Assembly (NCBI GenBank): GCA_947177695.1
Contig: CAMWVO010000115.1
Coordinates: forward strand, 1 to 6,383
Source of the DNA: an uncultured Clostridia bacterium
Lineage (GTDB): Bacteria; Bacillota; Clostridia; Oscillospirales; Ruminococcaceae
Length of the DNA stretch: 6,383 nt
Reading direction: 5' to 3'
The first letter of the stretch is position 1, and every line of letters begins with the position of its first letter. Of the stretch, positions 6,317 through 6,383 are shown in pieces. Below the pieces are notes generated by a model. The model saw nothing but the letters and a program-made list of their open reading frames with translations, made no database searches and was not told the origin of the DNA. The position numbers and the translations under genes were made by a program.

Positions 6317-6321
6317 ATAAT

Positions 6322-6383
6322 GTGAAAAACGGCGCCGAAAAAACCGAAGAGCTCTTCAAAAAATACGGAGACGAAATTCTCCG
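6322..6383 (+). CDS. Start of a probable second ECF-type sigma factor (3' end outside window)
   Basis: From GTG 6322 the frame is open to the window edge for 20 full codons and reads MKNGAEKTEELFKKYGDEIL. A strong ribosome binding site precedes it. The pattern acidic-stretch, ELFKKYGDEI resembles the N-terminus of ECF sigma factors, where region 2 begins with a similar E-L-[FY]-x-[KR]-Y-x-D-x-[IV] helix. Twenty residues are too few for certainty, and another helical protein is possible. It begins 108 bases after the AraC-family stop codon, in the same direction, so it could be read partly from upstream transcription or from its own promoter. If it is a sigma factor, a partner anti-sigma gene would be expected just beyond the edge. 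Confidence 0.55.
   Translation, partial: MKNGAEKTEELFKKYGDEIL

Overview
The window looks like chromosome from a low- to mid-GC Gram-positive anaerobe of the Clostridia. A Ruminococcus-like member of the Oscillospiraceae is my best guess. The evidence is strong AGGAGG-type ribosome binding sites, sigma-A promoters in AT-rich gaps, U-tract hairpin terminators, an intracellular GH51 arabinofuranosidase next to an AraC regulator, and the types of sigma factor and propeller protein present. This placement is inference from gene content and style. Coding density is high, no stretch over about 125 bases lacks a gene, and I found no tRNA, rRNA, CRISPR array, IS element or phage gene.

Layout. (1) Positions 1-2434, plus strand: the C-terminal part of an ECF-type sigma factor, then 19 bases later a 695-residue membrane-anchored beta-propeller protein whose short cytoplasmic N-terminus is placed like that of an anti-sigma factor. 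I read these as one signalling operon. (2) A hairpin at 2434-2471 ends this operon and also serves the convergent gene. (3) Positions 2477-3676, minus strand: a c-di-GMP phosphodiesterase (EAL domain with a complete active site) carrying a C-terminal PAS-like domain, with its own near-consensus promoter. (4) Positions 3837-5312, minus strand: a GH51 alpha-L-arabinofuranosidase with its own terminator. (5) Positions 5434-6213, plus strand: a divergent AraC-family regulator. The 121-base gap holds two promoters whose elements interlock, so the pair is probably coordinately controlled. (6) From position 6322 to the edge: the first 20 codons of a gene that reads like the start of a second ECF sigma factor.

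Three units therefore meet here: an envelope sigma/propeller signalling pair, a c-di-GMP degrading enzyme, and a plant-arabinan utilisation pair (enzyme plus regulator). Nothing in the sequence ties the three together beyond adjacency. The least described element is the sigma factor/transmembrane propeller pair. Two starts are placed downstream of the longest open frame: position 3676 for the EAL protein, because a promoter and ribosome binding site lie inside the longer frame, and position 5312 for the arabinofuranosidase, because a ribosome binding site does.
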